Of a stretch of DNA of 64,000 nucleotides, positions 32,027-45,364 are shown piece by piece; position 1 is the first letter of the stretch, and each line of letters begins with the position of its first letter. Source of the stretch: Balanoglossus misakiensis. Lineage: Eukaryota > Hemichordata. The notes under the pieces were generated by a model. It was given only the letters and a program-made list of their open reading frames with translations. It searched no databases and was not told the origin of the DNA. Location of the stretch: contig CM082595.2 in assembly GCA_040954595.2 (NCBI GenBank), positions 7,750,001-7,814,000 of the forward strand, given 5' to 3'. The position numbers were made by a program, and so were the translations under genes.

Positions 32027-32382
32027 TTATTACAGATATCAAAATCACACTCCACGCAATGCTTTGTGGGCTCACCTTGTTCACAGGTGTCGCATTTGGC
32101 CGTTTCGGTGGCAGTCTCTCCTTTAGTGAATTGTTCGACCAAGTTATTCATTAATTCGTTGGCCTCAATTCCTTCGACGCCATTATCGTGGAGCTCGTGC
32201 GAACGACGACACACTGGACATGTTATGACGCCAGTTTTCTCTGCCAGCTTCCCCAGACACGGCTCACAGAAGCTGTGTAGACACGGTAGAATCTTAGCAT
32301 TCTTGTATCGCTCCGAGCAGATAGTACAGGACAGAAAATTAGCGTCGATTTCCGCCAAGAACTTGGACTCTTTCGCTGCCAT
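32017..32382 (-). pseudogene. RING/B-box1 fragment of TRIM copy C
   Basis: 121 codons from ATG 32382, almost identical to copies A and B through the RING and into B-box 1 (CDTCEQGEPTKHCVECDFD), then a stop after NNCV, where the deletion junction enters NHL sequence in a different frame. The junction has CACA microhomology (about 32021-32026). A truncated RING-only product could be made, but B-box 1 is incomplete. Confidence 0.8.
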
Positions 32383-33034
32383 AGTTGTTGATGTGAGTTG
32401 AACGCCTTTGTGTACCTGTGTGTACCAGTACAGAAATCACGTGACGCAAGTCCACGAAGTCTGGTGTATATACCTGTTCCCCGTAGTACAATGTTTACTG
32501 AACTGTCAATGGTTTGTCACGCGTATATGATAAGCCCTGTCCCCGGCGCATAGTCTAGTGTGAAGAGAATTGAACGAACAATAGCGATGACCTCGTTTGA
32601 ACTTAGGGATGGACCATTTAATTACTTGAAGGGGGGATGGGACGGAGATTGATTATATAGCGTTATATTTTGTTATGGAACCATAGTATATCTGGCACAG
32701 TATGCGTCCGGAAATGAAAAATGTGTCCTAGAAAGTTTTTTGTATTATCAAAGAGCAATTGTATATCTGACAAATTTCGCGCCTGGAAAAAGAATAATAA
32801 ATGTGTTCCAGAAATTTAACTTTTGATGAATTCTGATCCAAAACAAATTTTAATAGGTTCATACATAAAGTAAATATCAACGGAGTTATAAAGTTTAATT
32901 GTTTTGAATGAATGCAGCATAAAATGTCAATTGAAATCAGAGCGTGTACATAATGACAGGACCTTCACTCAAACACTGTAGGATTACACCTAATAATGGG
33001 GTTCAAGTTTGGCATGCACGGACGCACACGGTTT
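32383..33034 (-). promoter_or_regulatory. TRIM copy C upstream region
   Basis: The uninterrupted version of the upstream block split by LINEs in copies A and B. It has the same TCACGTGA and TATATA elements. It serves as the empty-site reference for both LINE insertions. Confidence 0.5.
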
Positions 33035-35080
33035 AATTTTGCCGAAATTCCGTGATAAATGTATTTAGGCCTCATCATGTCAAAGAAAGCTGTTTAAAGT
33101 CCAATAAACAGTTTTACAGTGAATCTATTTTGAGTAAGACGTATTTGAAGAATGCAGTGGTGATAAAAAGTGACCGAAAGATTTGTGGACCGAACCCTGT
33201 CGGTGATGTATTTGCTTGCATAAGTGAGTGCATGTGCTTTTGAGTTCTATTCAATTCCGTTAGCCTGTTAGTGGAGACTTATAGGGAAACATTCACCCCG
33301 CTTCAGGATTTCATCGTCCGTCAGGGCGTCGCTATAGTGTGGGATTATTTTCCGTAACTTTTACCTTCAGATCAGGCGCTGTTATCCCATCACGGGATTT
33401 TGCGCATACTGTTATTCGGCATTATTGTCTAAGTTTCAAGTTCGTATCCCGACCGTCGTTTTGTGTCGCCCTGATATATTCAAAACGCCAGTGTTCAACG
33501 TTTCTGGTGTTAAATGTGAAAAGCACGACATCAAAACTTATGTTTGTTGTTGATTCAACGGTATTTGAATTGCAATGATTCAAGTATTCATCTATTTCGC
33601 TAGATTAAGGATGTACGTTCGTCAAAATTGAAAGTATTGTCATTTCTTTTAATTGTTGATTTTTGGATTATCCTGTGTATATGTAATGAAAATCCGTGAT
33701 ATAATATGGGGGTCACCGCGCTTGATTTTGAAATACAGAGCCATGAATTTAGTCGATAATAGAAGAAAACTGCTGACTGAGCATTTTTCGCCAATGCTTT
33801 GTCTATGGGCAAATATTTTAACAAAATTTATGTCAAAATAGAGCGCGGTGACCACACGATTTTATATTTACTTGACTGAGCTATGTGTTAAATTTCGTGA
33901 AAATGACAATAGTAGAAACTTGTTTTCTAGCAATTAACGCCGACACTGTAAGCTCAGCGCTGCCGACATCGCCATCGCGAGAGTTTTGGTGCAGGCTAGC
34001 GCCATTGACTTTTCTTTTACGAGTGTAACAGTCGCTCCTCACTAGATCGGAGAACTGCTATGTTTTTCTCTCAAATTAACGAATAATTGGGTTCGCGTCG
34101 CACTATGAGAGAGAGTGGTACTATCCGTGGGCTTGACGACCCACAGTCCACAAGAACATCAACCTCGATACAACAACTAAAACAGTTCAACTTTATTACA
34201 AAGATATCGTATAAGCGCACATCAAAAGGGCTGCTTACCACACGGTCTGTCTCTAACGAAGTCTTGGTCCACTCTGACTGAAAACCCTCAAAACTAGGCT
34301 AACTACCAACTTTTGATTTGCATATTTCGCGCCGTTTCTGGTAGTAATTAAAATAATAATAGCTGACACGAAATGTGGGTCCTTGTCGTCTAGAACATGA
34401 CGTAATGTCGCATGTCGAGACCTATTTCGAATATAATGTGTTCGACCTACAAATGCTGGGTATATCAAAGAGATGTACGTCTACCACGTGGAGGTAGACG
34501 GCCCCGTCAATCAAAAGTTATATCACCATGGTGACCGACCGTTCCGTCACACGAGGTTAAAACTAATCGTCAATGTCAAACATTTCATTGATCTTTGCCA
34601 ATTTTTTACATCGGACCAAAACTGATCATTATTGTAATCTGCAGACCGAAGAGCACTTTGTTTATAAGTTTGAAGTTTTTCCAGCTGCACACGCAAAGTA
34701 TGGTTATTATAATGACGTGACGTCAGACTGAGTATGGCCATAGTTGCGTAGCGGCTTACTGACCAATACGCATGCGCAGGTTCGTAATGTAACATGCTCA
34801 ACCCAGAGGTGTACCTGAGATCACGTGAATGCTAGCCGCCAGTTTACAGGTTTGGGGAAAGCATTACGATTTGATATTGTCTTTGATTAAAATCAACGCC
34901 ATTACTCAAACGTGTCTTGTTATTCGGTTACACTTTTTCATTACCGTGTAAGCTAGTCTTGATGCAACCGTGCTTACATACGAAAAAAAAAAACTCTCGC
35001 CGTCCATGCAGGCTTATGGTCTGATTGCATATGGGGCTTCTCCTTTGCTAAATGGTTGAGGGCGGGTCAGCGAAGAGCCT
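33035..35080. other. No gene seen
   Basis: About 2 kb without a recognisable gene. A short hairpin (GTCTACC...GGTAGAC) lies near 34470-34490. Confidence 0.4.
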
Positions 35081-37139
35081 TATAGCGAACGGTAGAGTTG
35101 ACTTTTCAGAGCCCTCTGACTCAGAGCCCCTCAGAGCCCTCTGAAGTTTCAGAACCTCAGAACCCGGACCTCAGAATTCTTGTTGACCTCAGATATAACC
35201 CCAAAATGTACCTGTATAATTAAATATAACGATTACAAATGGGTATAATGTTGCCAAAATTACTCCCGCTGAAAATACGATGTACTACATTGTATGGCAA
35301 GTGCGAGATCGTGACTGCCGATTGCCCGCCATATTTGTTTTCGAAGTTTATGTCGATTTCAGATTCAGATTCAGCCACTGATTCCGATTCACCAGTAACG
35401 CGTTTCCTTTTCTTATTTCCTTGCAAATATGAAAGTATTTTGTAGCACACGACAAACTAAAAAACAATTAATACATAGATAATAAAGTTCCTTCACTTGC
35501 GGTGATCTTTCACCGCCAGGCATTTGTATTCAACCTGTCCCCCATTATATATCAGTGGGAAGGGCAATGTTATGATTTATTTGTGCAGGAGTGAATTATC
35601 ATTGTGGTAATATTGATCATGCATATATGATGTGGCTATTATAACAAGAAAACTTTCTTCAGAAACTTGTTTTCATTGTCTAGATTATTTTTTATCAAAA
35701 GTGATTTGATATTATTCATGTTTACATATTATGTATGTATTTATTGTTTTTTCTTGTTTTGGAATAAACTCTTTGAAATTTAACTGCTTGTTTGTAAATT
35801 TTTAGCAAGAAATATATACGCATTTGACATACAGCAAACCTATAGTAATAATCCTAATGGAAGGAGAATAAGCGCAGTGTGTGAGGACACAAAGTTTGTC
35901 AAAAAGTCATTAATTTGAATGACTGGCAAATCCAAAATGTTTTCCATGGGCTTTATTCTGATGGACAAATAATTAAATTCTTATTTAAGGTGGCATTGCA
36001 TGAAAAGTTGTGATTTTTGCCAAATTTACTTTTTTTTACATAAATCGGTAGGTCTAATACCCAAAAATAGCACTTTTCTGAATGAGTTCACAGCTTAACA
36101 AATAGGTGTCAACAATGCAAATGGCCGTTTTTCTCAGTTTGCAGTTTTGCTGCTCTTGACAACTTCAGAAGAATTTAGCTTCGCTCTGCGTTGGCCGAAT
36201 TTGCTCAAATTTTAACAGGGGATTGTGTATGACCCATCTAACAAAACAAATGTTTTAGTCGATAAAGTGTCCTTGGCGGGAATAAAATCTGATTCAATAC
36301 AACTCATTGTGTATTTGATCAAATTTTCTAAAAATCTAACTTGCAAACACTGTTACTCCTCAATGGAAGCAGATAACGCTAAACTAATTTTTTTTTTTTT
36401 TGCATGTGTACTCTAGTTTCGAATGACATACTAAGATGCATGATGCATGGTCAACCGTTTTACCTAATTTCAATTGAATGACATAATATCAAGAAATGTT
36501 TTTTTAACCCAAAAACGCCACCATTTCCGGGGATCAATAATATTTGCAACTCAAACAAAAGTTCAAAAACTCAGCTTCCAGAATATGTATGGTTTATAGG
36601 GGTTTTAATAATTATTGTCTTTGAAGAGAAATAGGCCTCTGAAAAAGTCTTGAAAAGTTTCGTGCAATACCACATTAAGTATTGAATTGATTTCCAAATT
36701 CTCTTCTTTTGGTGTTTCTTCTTGCGATTTATTTTGTCGTGTGCTACAAAATACGTTTATATTTGTAATGCAATGCAAGCAAAAAAAGAAAAGTAACGCG
36801 TTACTGGTGAATCGGAATCCCTGGCTGAATCTGAATCTGAAATCGACATAAACTTCGAAAACAAATATGGCGGGTAAAAGGCAGTCACGATCTCGCACTT
36901 GCCATACAACGTAGTACGTCGTATTTTCTGCGGGAGTAATTTTGGCAACATTACACCTATTTGTAATCGTTATATTTAATTATACAGGTAAATTTTGGGA
37001 TTATACCTGAGGTCAACAAGAATTCTGAGGTCCGGGTTCTGAGGTTCTGAAACTTCAGAGGGCTCTGAGGGCCAGGGGCTCTGAGTCAGAGGGCTCTGAG
37101 TCAGAGGGCTCTGAAAAGTCAACTCTACCTATAGCGAAC
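35081..37139. mobile_element. Long-TIR DNA element with 10-bp target duplications (Mutator-like form)
   Basis: TATAGCGAAC at 35081-35090 and 37130-37139 is a perfect 10-bp target duplication. The body (35091-37129) starts GGTAGAGTTGACTTTTCAGA and ends in its inverse. The inverted arms align for about 370-390 bp (about 35091-35460 and 36740-37129) and carry CAGAGCCCTCTGA repeats. No transposase is present. Long TIRs with 9-11 bp duplications are the hallmark of Mutator-like elements, hence the class guess. A TTAA element is nested inside. Confidence 0.85.
35985..36678. mobile_element. TTAA-flanked element, family 1, second copy (nested)
   Basis: TTAA at 35985-35988 and 36675-36678 bounds 686 bp homologous, in reverse orientation, to 3030-3760. 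It begins GGTGGCATTGCATGAAA. It lies within the long-TIR element close to its right arm, so it inserted later. Confidence 0.85.
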
Positions 37140-39921
37140 CGTGGGCTGTGAGAAAGTATATAAATATACAGGCTACATCGATCGGCACCTCAGAGAACAC
37201 AGGCAACAAGTTTTGAACCTATCTGTACATACCAGAGCATAAAATATTGCCGCCATCATTTTATCACATGCTTCGGCTTGTAATTTCTATTTGACTGTAA
37301 TTTGAACGACGCTTGGTCGCCATCAGACCACCCCCTCAATATGCATGAGCTTACAATTGCACGGGCGTGTGATTTGTGTCACTGATTCCCTTCCCCGACA
37401 GTGCACGGAACACACAGCATCGTTTGTATATTCGCAGTCCGGATCATGGCACTGTCAGATCCAGCCGTTCGATATTGATGTTCGACAACTGAGCACAGTC
37501 ACTGTACAAATATCTCGTGTTACCTCCATGGTACGGGGCATGGTACAAACTACATAATCAGCTGAGAGCTACAGACCTGTCAACCACGGGCGTAGTAGAC
37601 CTAACCCTCCCTGTGTATTTATCGTTCGCCATCAACACTTTCATTACCTCATTGACTTCAATGTTAGGGCGACATTTTTATTTTCTGTGTTTCCCATCTC
37701 CCGACCGACCGTAAATTTCAGCTCCGACATGAAAATAAAGAAACCTTTTTTATTTGCGCCGACTCTGAGTCTGAGGCGATCATCCTAGCAACAGCGCCAC
37801 CAACGGCTAATTGTGAGATTTTGCAGATCAGTCTGCAAAAATGACGTCATATTCATCATGGCGGTCTTGTCGGACCAGCGTCTGTCATGCAATGCATACA
37901 CAAAACATTCATATGGACAAAGCTCTATGATTTATTCTGACAAATATATTATTTTTTACAATGTTCTCATAGATTGAGTGTGAATAGGGGTGTAGTAAAC
38001 AGCAATTCAGTGCATTGAGTAACCAAGTCAACATGGATTAAGTTCATGTGAAAGAAAACAACTGGAAGAATGTGAAAAACGTTTAATTCGTGTTTACATA
38101 TTTTGCTTTCAAAAACATTCAGGACATCTAACAACACCAACGCTATAGCTCATAATAAATTCGATTTTTTGTTGATCGCAGTTCCGTCAATTATTTGCCA
38201 TCGACGTATAATGTGCCTATAAGTGGTGTCCTTGTTACGTAATAAACCATTTCTGTTTCTTAGGACCATATGTTTGAAAGATATTCATTTTGCCGGTTTA
38301 TTGCATATCACATAATTATAACATTTAACATATCCTTATTAGCAGAATTCACACATAATATGAAACGTTTCGTCAAAAGAAAAGCTGATCAAAATCAAAG
38401 ATCTGCAATGTCTGATACTATCAAAAGGTGAAGAAAAAAGTTCGACTCTGAAATCTCAGAGCCTGACTTCTCCAGCATCTTCGGGTCTTAAAGTGTTCCC
38501 TCGATAAAAATGGCGACCGCCTCTGTTAACGTCCAAAACTATGGATAAAATGATATAAAAACGAAAATGAGTATACTGCGAACATGAGCTTACTATTGCC
38601 GTGATTAAATACATAGTAAACATGCTCGACAAACAGATTCACATTGCCGATACTCTGGTCAGTGCTTATATTAGACTCTATGGCAGTCGCTGTGCTTGAC
38701 GATAAGGAATGGAATTTCTCCTGCATACGACGCGTCGCCAGGAAATATTATGACAGAAGAATCAATTTAATCGAAGGCTCTAAAAAACGCAATTTCTCCA
38801 CCTATGCGATTGGTTTTAGAAAACGTGATAACGTCGTCAATGGATTTGACAACTTCTCCCATATATATTTTCCTTTGATGCATCCGCCTTGTTATCTATT
38901 TTGCCTGATATTACCTTGTCACTATTTCAGCAAGAACCATGGATTGTTTGGAGTGGTAGGCGAGTTTTGTATAGCCAAACTGCGTCACTTTTTGTGGAAG
39001 AGACGAATTATATTTCCTTTTGTGATTTGATCAAAATCAAACATTTTATAAAATAGATATTATTTTAAGAATAATTTTATTTCAAATCTTTCCAAAATTT
39101 ACGATAACGTTCGATCGACAAGCCTTTGTTTCCACATGTTTTATATTATCTTATGTATAATTTGCTAACATTAGTTTTCTGCAAAGATTCCCTCACATTT
39201 CTCAGATTCACTTAATCGTTATACTTGTTTTCAATGCAACCAAGTGTAACTATCTGTCTAATTTTGTTGATTTAGTAAGAGTATGGTGAACAATTTATTT
39301 TTGCTTCTCTGATCCCACCGGCCATCAAAGTTGTAACGTGGTTTCTCTATAGATTTTGCCCTCTTGTAGTCAACCTGATGGATTTCCCCCAACAGATAAA
39401 CGAGAACGTAAGGTGACACAAGGGTCACGAAGGGCCCTATTACAGTGACACCGTGGGCCTCCCTAGCTCGACAACAATGAGTAAGAAATCAATCCTCATT
39501 GAACATGCGTGTGCAGTCGGAGCGGAGGTGCTCGCGTGATTCCGTGGCGACAACTTAATGCAATGTTGGCTAATGGCACTCTCTGCCAGGTTATTGCTTA
39601 CAGAATATTAATGAACTAATAAATATTCATGAAATGTTTTATTCAAGATCAACTTCACTATTGCGAGGTACATGTATTTAACGATGGCAGTCTTCTCGAT
39701 TTTAATGAAGGATGCTAAATTAGATAGTTGCTAAATAAGAAAACAGCTGTAATATAGAAGCCCACATACCAAAGGAATCTAAGTTGTGGTGTCATTTCAT
39801 GTAAGCAACCAAAACATTGGTGAATTCAGTGTACGTACATTTTCCTTTAAGTAATATCTATCATGGTGTGCTGTGTTTCCCAACCATCCCCTTATCCACC
39901 GTCAAAGGAGAAAATGTGCGC
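37140..39921. other. No gene supported
   Basis: About 2.8 kb. The longest open frame (38644-39030, plus, 128 codons) has no recognisable domain or coding bias that I can defend. No repeats seen. Confidence 0.4.
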
Positions 39922-40724
39922 TTAAGATGGGTCCCTAGGATCTTTTTGCCCGTTGCTATGGGCCTTTATAGGACATTACACCCCAATTTGGACTAAGCCG
40001 TTTTCAGAGACTAACAAGGGGCTGGTAACTAGTTGAAAATCTGCACGATTGTGAGCGCGCGCCCCCTGACGCCATTGATATGCAAATTAGCTAGGTCAAA
40101 TTTCAAAAGCCTAAGGCTTTTTATTCCGTGACCTCAAAAACGAACTTGATACGTATTCATTAGTTGCTTGAACCAGGGAAGATCGTGACGGATTTTGTTT
40201 TCGAATATTATCGTTGTATCCTACGATTTCAGCATACCCGTACCACACCTGAAAAAGTCATCGATTTTGGGTGTTTTTGGACGCACTCTTCCACCGGTAT
40301 CGCTTCTTAGCACGACGAAAACCGAAAAAACGATCCGTCACACTATGCGGAAGTGCGTTCTCAACAAGCAGGTCAAATTTGGCTGGCCTACGTCGCCTAT
40401 GAAAAAAGCCTTAGGGATTTTCGTGAACGGTACAAAATCTCTGTGTACAAAACATTGGATTTTTAGCGTTCGATCCAGTTACTGTGGTTACAGGACGCGC
40501 ACGCTATCGCTGACCGCTGCTTTGCCGTATTAGCATGGCGGCCTATGGCCGGGCGGTAGCTGCCGTAACCATACTCGGACAGGGGGTGTGCACACAATCG
40601 TGCGTATTTTTAACTAGTTACAAGCCCCTTGTCGGACGTTCATAACGGTTTCGATCAAAATTGAGTGTAGTGTCCTATAAAGGCCCATAGCAACGAGCAA
40701 AAAGATCCTAGGGACCCATCTTAA
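39922..40724. mobile_element. TTAA-flanked element, family 2
   Basis: TTAA at 39922-39925 and 40721-40724 bounds 795 bp. The ends are inverted copies: GATGGGTCCCTAGGATCTTT inward from each side, nearly perfect for about 55 bp and recognisable for about 170 bp (AAGGGGCT...TAACTAGTT). There is no transposase. Unrelated in sequence to the 3026 and 35985 elements. Confidence 0.85.
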
Positions 40725-41299
40725 TAAACTAGAATAATAGGCCATGCAAGCCTGAACAAAGTGAAGCTCTGAATACAAAACAACACGCATGCGCAAATAT
40801 CGAACATGCAAACTCTAGCAAAATTCATGTGTCTGTTATTTACTGCAGTCTATATTGCTCCACTGTATTTATATCCACGTCAACTAGTTTATAAATGTAC
40901 GATTCGAGACATGTTAATCAAGTTTATATCACCTTTTCAGTATTTCACAGCCAACAGTGGTTAAGTCTACGTGTATAATCAACCGTCGACATAACACTTT
41001 GCATATATGCAGATTTTTTTTTCTAGCGGAATATTGCGTTTTACAAATATACTAGTGATACTTAAGACAAGAATCCGTGCTTTATAAATATCAAACTATT
41101 CCCTGAAAAATATTTGAGTATTCCTAATAATAACTTCCCCAACGATCGCAGCACATAGTAAATGACATTGCAGTGGGGTGGGGGTAGTTGTGGGTTATAC
41201 ACTGCAGGGCTAACAGAAACTCTGAAGGATAAACTAGGAAAGAGTTGAGATTTAAAACAAGGTATACTTAACTGTTAAACATACATGAAGGTAGGTATT
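40725..41299. other. Probable 3' UTR/downstream of the glutamate receptor
   Basis: Immediately 3' of the receptor stop codon on the minus strand. I see no clear AATAAA close to the stop. Confidence 0.35.
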
Positions 41300-42579
41300 T
41301 TAGAGCATGATCTTACTTTCCGTGCACGTAGCACCCGATGACGTGTTACAGGATGAACTTGGCCGTGCATGTGGAATCTTTCTCTTTGACTGCAGTACCT
41401 TGCCCTGCGGTTTATTGCGCTCTGGTCGGAAGAGTACTATATAAACTTTAGGAGAAAACAAGCACGCTAAAACAACGAGTCCGCTGAGACTTATTGAAAA
41501 ACAAGTAGTGGTTATTCTAACTTGAATGTTATTAGCCGTTGTCAGATATATCGGTATGAACGCCAGCCATATTATGCAAGTCGTGTACATAGTGAAACCA
41601 ATGAACTTGGCTTCGTTAAATGCCTCTGGGATTTTGCGTGTCTTTATGGCATACAATGTACAGAGAATCATGAGGAATATTGGATAGGCTAGACCCAGCA
41701 TAAATGATGTGTCCACGAAGGATTTGCAAACAAGCTGAGCTTCTTCTCTCGTCGGGTAGTGTCTGATGCCCTCTGGTGGTGACGCTATCACAAACGCTGT
41801 GGAAATAATAACTTGTATGGCCACCAGGACTGCCGTGAAGACTATTTGTGACTTTGGACTGATGTAACTTGGTCTCTTGGCCGAAGTCTTTCCACTGTTG
41901 AAAATTCTCGCAATTCTGTTGGTTTTAATCATCAATGCTCCGTAGCACGTCGCGAAACTGATGCCGATCATGAACTTTTGCGCTCCGCAGATGATGCGGC
42001 TTGGCTTTGCCACAAGTAAGTACGTCATAGCGAAACACAAAAACACGCCTAGCAACAAGACATAACTCAATTCACGGCCAGACGCCTTGACTACCGGCGT
42101 ATCGTTGTACTTAATAAAAAGCACAACGACCGCACAGGTCAATATGATACCAAACGTCGCAAACGATATAGACACTATCGCCCACACGCTTCCATACTCC
42201 AAATGGATAGCGACAATCTCGTAGCAGCCGGTCATTGTCTCATTGCGTAGCATTCCCTCGGGGCATTCCGCGCATGTGTATTCGTCTTGGAGAAATTCAT
42301 ACTGTCCACAAGGCACACAAACCCAACAACATTTCTCCCCTTCAATCATTGATTTCTTCTCACCAATGTCACACGGGAAGCTACATATTGAGGGCGGATA
42401 TTCAGGCTCATCAAGCCTGTACTGCAGTACACCCATATCCAGCTCTATGTGCTGTTCTATGTAGCGTCCAACTTCTACATACGCGTATTTTCCAGACTCT
42501 GTCTGTTTGTAGTTCATAATCTTGTATCTCGGTGGACCATCACCATTCTCCATGAACTTAAAATCATCCCCGGTTATAC
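41300..42579 (-). CDS. Metabotropic glutamate receptor, last exon: cysteine-rich domain, 7TM, C-tail
   Basis: Starts after a splice acceptor (TTTGTAG|GTATAACC, exon from 42579, phase 1) and ends at TAA 41300. Encodes the end of the ligand-binding domain, the nine-cysteine domain (CSFPC, CCWVCVPC, YTCAEC, TGC: all nine present), seven membrane segments and a short C-tail. Class C landmarks: NDTPVVKASGRELSYVLL, IMIKTNR-type TNRIARIF, NEAKFIGFTMYTTCIIWLAF and CLFSPKVYIVLFRPE. The AKFIGF, TNRIARIF and CFSISLSG signatures are closest to group II (mGluR2/3), which couple to Gi/o and lower cAMP, often presynaptically. Having the whole 7TM in one exon is usual for this gene family. The group assignment is inferred from motifs. 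Confidence 0.95.
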
Positions 42580-44645
42580 CTACAAATAAAATAAAACAAT
42601 AAATGGAAACATTAGTTGGGCACGTTTGTATGCGATCATAGAAGCCTACCTCACGTAATCACACGTGAGACACTAGCAGTAGTATTATATTATCGCCTTT
42701 TCTGTTTGTCTATCTTTAGGTTAGGTTTATTTTTCATTGTGTAGCCTCCGATCCACACATGTTGAGATGTGACAAAGGTCGCCAAAGCTTATCACAATTT
42801 TAGACCACAATTTCCCCTTGTCACTTATATCTGCTTAAGATAGGCCTAATGTGAACTTAAGTAGACTGTTTTAGGCTGAGATGATGGGTTCATAAATGGA
42901 AAGGGACCATTTATACCCCGTTATTTACCCTTTAAAACTGTCAACATGTTTTCTTGATCTTGTATTAGAAGATATACTAATAGCGATTTATTTAAAACAG
43001 TTTTAAGTATAAGGCCAGATCAAAAATATGTGCTGTTCCGATTACATGGTTATCAAAAATTAGGGTAGGTGTAGGTAGGGAATTTTTTATTTTGCGATTT
43101 TTTTATTCTCTGGCCGTCATAGTATAGAAGAATGACGTCATAGTTCTTGCGTAATGCGCGTGATTTCGTCATAGTTCTCGCGTGATTCGCGCAATTTAAA
43201 TAACATTTTGTATATTTAACATCGGTATTTTAACTTCCAGGTTTACGATGCTCTAAAAAGTTTAGGGTCGGCGAGTTAAAATTAGGGTAGGTCGGGTAAT
43301 CGAAACAGCACATCCTTTTATAGCTGGCCTAATAAAAATTCAAAATTGCTGAAATCCACACGATCCCTCAATGTCTCCTTATAAAACTGTGAAGAAGTCA
43401 ACGTCTTGAAATTACAAGCTGAGTTTCAAGGAAAATGTCGTGGTTCAAAAGAAGACAATTTTTAAAGTTTTGTAAAAAAAATCAGAAATGGTTACCACTT
43501 GATTTAGAATTGCATATTCCTGCAAAATGCCGTGTTTTAATTTTTGCAAACCTTAAAGTACTCCAATATAGTTAATCCCCAAGGAGGAAGATAGTTTCAG
43601 ATTTCAAAGCATTCAAAATGGCAACCGGGTCACTTGACTGATCGAAATATGAAATGCCAGGTGCGCAAGTTCTCACGGTGTCCAATCTAGTTGATATGTG
43701 TATAGAGCATTGATGTAGTTGTTAAGGATTTCTAGTTTGACAAAAAATGGCAGAAAAAGTCCAAGAATAGACAAGCCAGTGTGATTCCAATACTGGTCCG
43801 AGCTCCACATGGATGTCTATACTAATTCAAATTGGCTGACATAAGCTTCTGTAATTCTAATCATCTTCACAGAGTACATCGTGTAGAACTGCATAGTGAC
43901 CAATCCAACTTATAGCAGCCTTGAATTCCTCGACAATAATCCGATAAGTAGGTCCCTCGGGAGCGCGATAATTTGCTTGCAAAAATTGCGTCGGTGTCTT
44001 TGTGAAAAAAAGATAAGGTGCGGCAACGTAGACGTGGAGAGATAACATTCGGTTTGGATTCGATGTCTGCCAGCTTTTTAACATTAAACCAACACTTCTA
44101 GCGGCATCTTTTCAATAATTGAAAATAGTGGTCGTTTTCGTTGCGATCACTTCTAGACATGATTCCAGAATGCACTACATAACATGTTATATTAAACAGC
44201 ATACTATATTTTTTATTAGATGTTGTCAAACCATCCACTTTGACGGAATGACAAAGTTTGCGAAGTCAGATTTTGTTTCAATACTAAGGCGAATGAATTA
44301 TGAGGGTTTATTTTTAAATCAAAAGTATAATTTTAAGGACAATACACGCATTTTTATGCAATTGTTTAATTTGTGTGAATTGATTTTCTAAATTGCCATT
44401 GTGACTGACAATCATATCAATAATGAATGAAGGGGGGGGGGGGGTCATGCATTTAACACATCGCTGGCCGACATGATATTCCCGGTGGACCGGCTTAAAC
44501 AGAACTTGCAGTTAGTTAATACAGCAGAACAAATGATTTGTTTGACGGCAGGACATTTGTATTCGGACAAATGACACAAATGTAAAATTGTATGTTGATG
44601 TAAACTATATGATGATGATGATGATGATGATGATGATAATGATGC

Positions 44646-44699
<54 letters not shown>

Positions 44700-44759
44700 G
44701 ACGTAAACTAGATGATGATGATGATGATGATGATGATGACGATGATTTGACGTAAACTA

Positions 44760-44798
<39 letters not shown>

Positions 44799-44912
44799 AA
44801 TTTGACGTAAACTAGATGATGATCATGATGATGATCATGATCATGATGGAGAAGATAATGATAAAAATAAGTAACATGACAGGACGACATTTACCCCGAT
44901 GAAACAGCTTAC
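42580..44912 (-). other. Receptor intron
   Basis: 2.3 kb between phase-1 splice sites. It contains a GAT microsatellite (separate entry) and a G run near 44432-44443. No nested gene seen. Confidence 0.8.
44609..44848. repeat. Compound GAT microsatellite
   Basis: Four blocks of GATGATGAT separated by three copies of a spacer like TTTGACGTAAACTAGATG, ending in GATCATGATGATGATCATG. It starts only about 65 bases from the splice donor of the receptor exon at 44913-45260. Confidence 0.95.
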
Positions 44913-45260
44913 CACTGAAGGACACCTTCCGTAGATATTGTAACAGTTCACTCCCTTTAATCGGTTGCATATTCCTACAAGGTCCAGGCGCATTACACTT
45001 TGCCGCATGCATGTCTTTTATAGCATAGGCAAAGGCGAGAATAGCATCAGCTACAAACTGCAGCTGACCGTCCTGCTCGTAACCTTGTTCTCGCGAGACC
45101 ACCTCATTTCCCGTGCAAGGGTTGTTCCTATACTCCACGTTATTTGGAGTCAGTGTGGAGTTGGCGAACTTACAATCGAAGAAATCTTCCCAAAATTCTC
45201 GAAACCATGGATTTCGGGTGTTGGTGTCCGGATGCAGATTCATGAAGTATTCATCGAAAC
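44913..45260 (-). CDS. Metabotropic glutamate receptor, ligand-binding domain exon
   Basis: Acceptor CTTTAG|GTTTCGATG at 45261/45260 and donor AGTG|GTAAGC at 44913/44912, both phase 1. Encodes FDEYFMNLHPDTNTRNPWF, REFWEDFFDCKF and the region up to LRKVSFSG. NTRNPWFREFWEDFFDC is a family hallmark in the second lobe of the Venus-flytrap domain. Joins in frame with the exons at 48169-48360 and 41300-42579. Confidence 0.95.
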
Positions 45261-45364
45261 CTAAAGTGTCAAATAAGAAACACTTCGTGCTGAATAATAT
45301 ATAAATATTTATTTATTTAAATTGAACATAGATGTGGAAGTCGGAAGAGAAGGTGATTATATAT

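Noticed and set aside
31218-32084. Separate NHL protein starting at the ATG at 32084
   Set aside because: That ATG reads RING/B-box DNA out of frame. The NHL frame is better described as part of the broken TRIM copy C.
38644-39030. 128-codon plus-strand ORF
   Set aside because: No domain, no splice context and no paralog in the window; not enough to call a gene.
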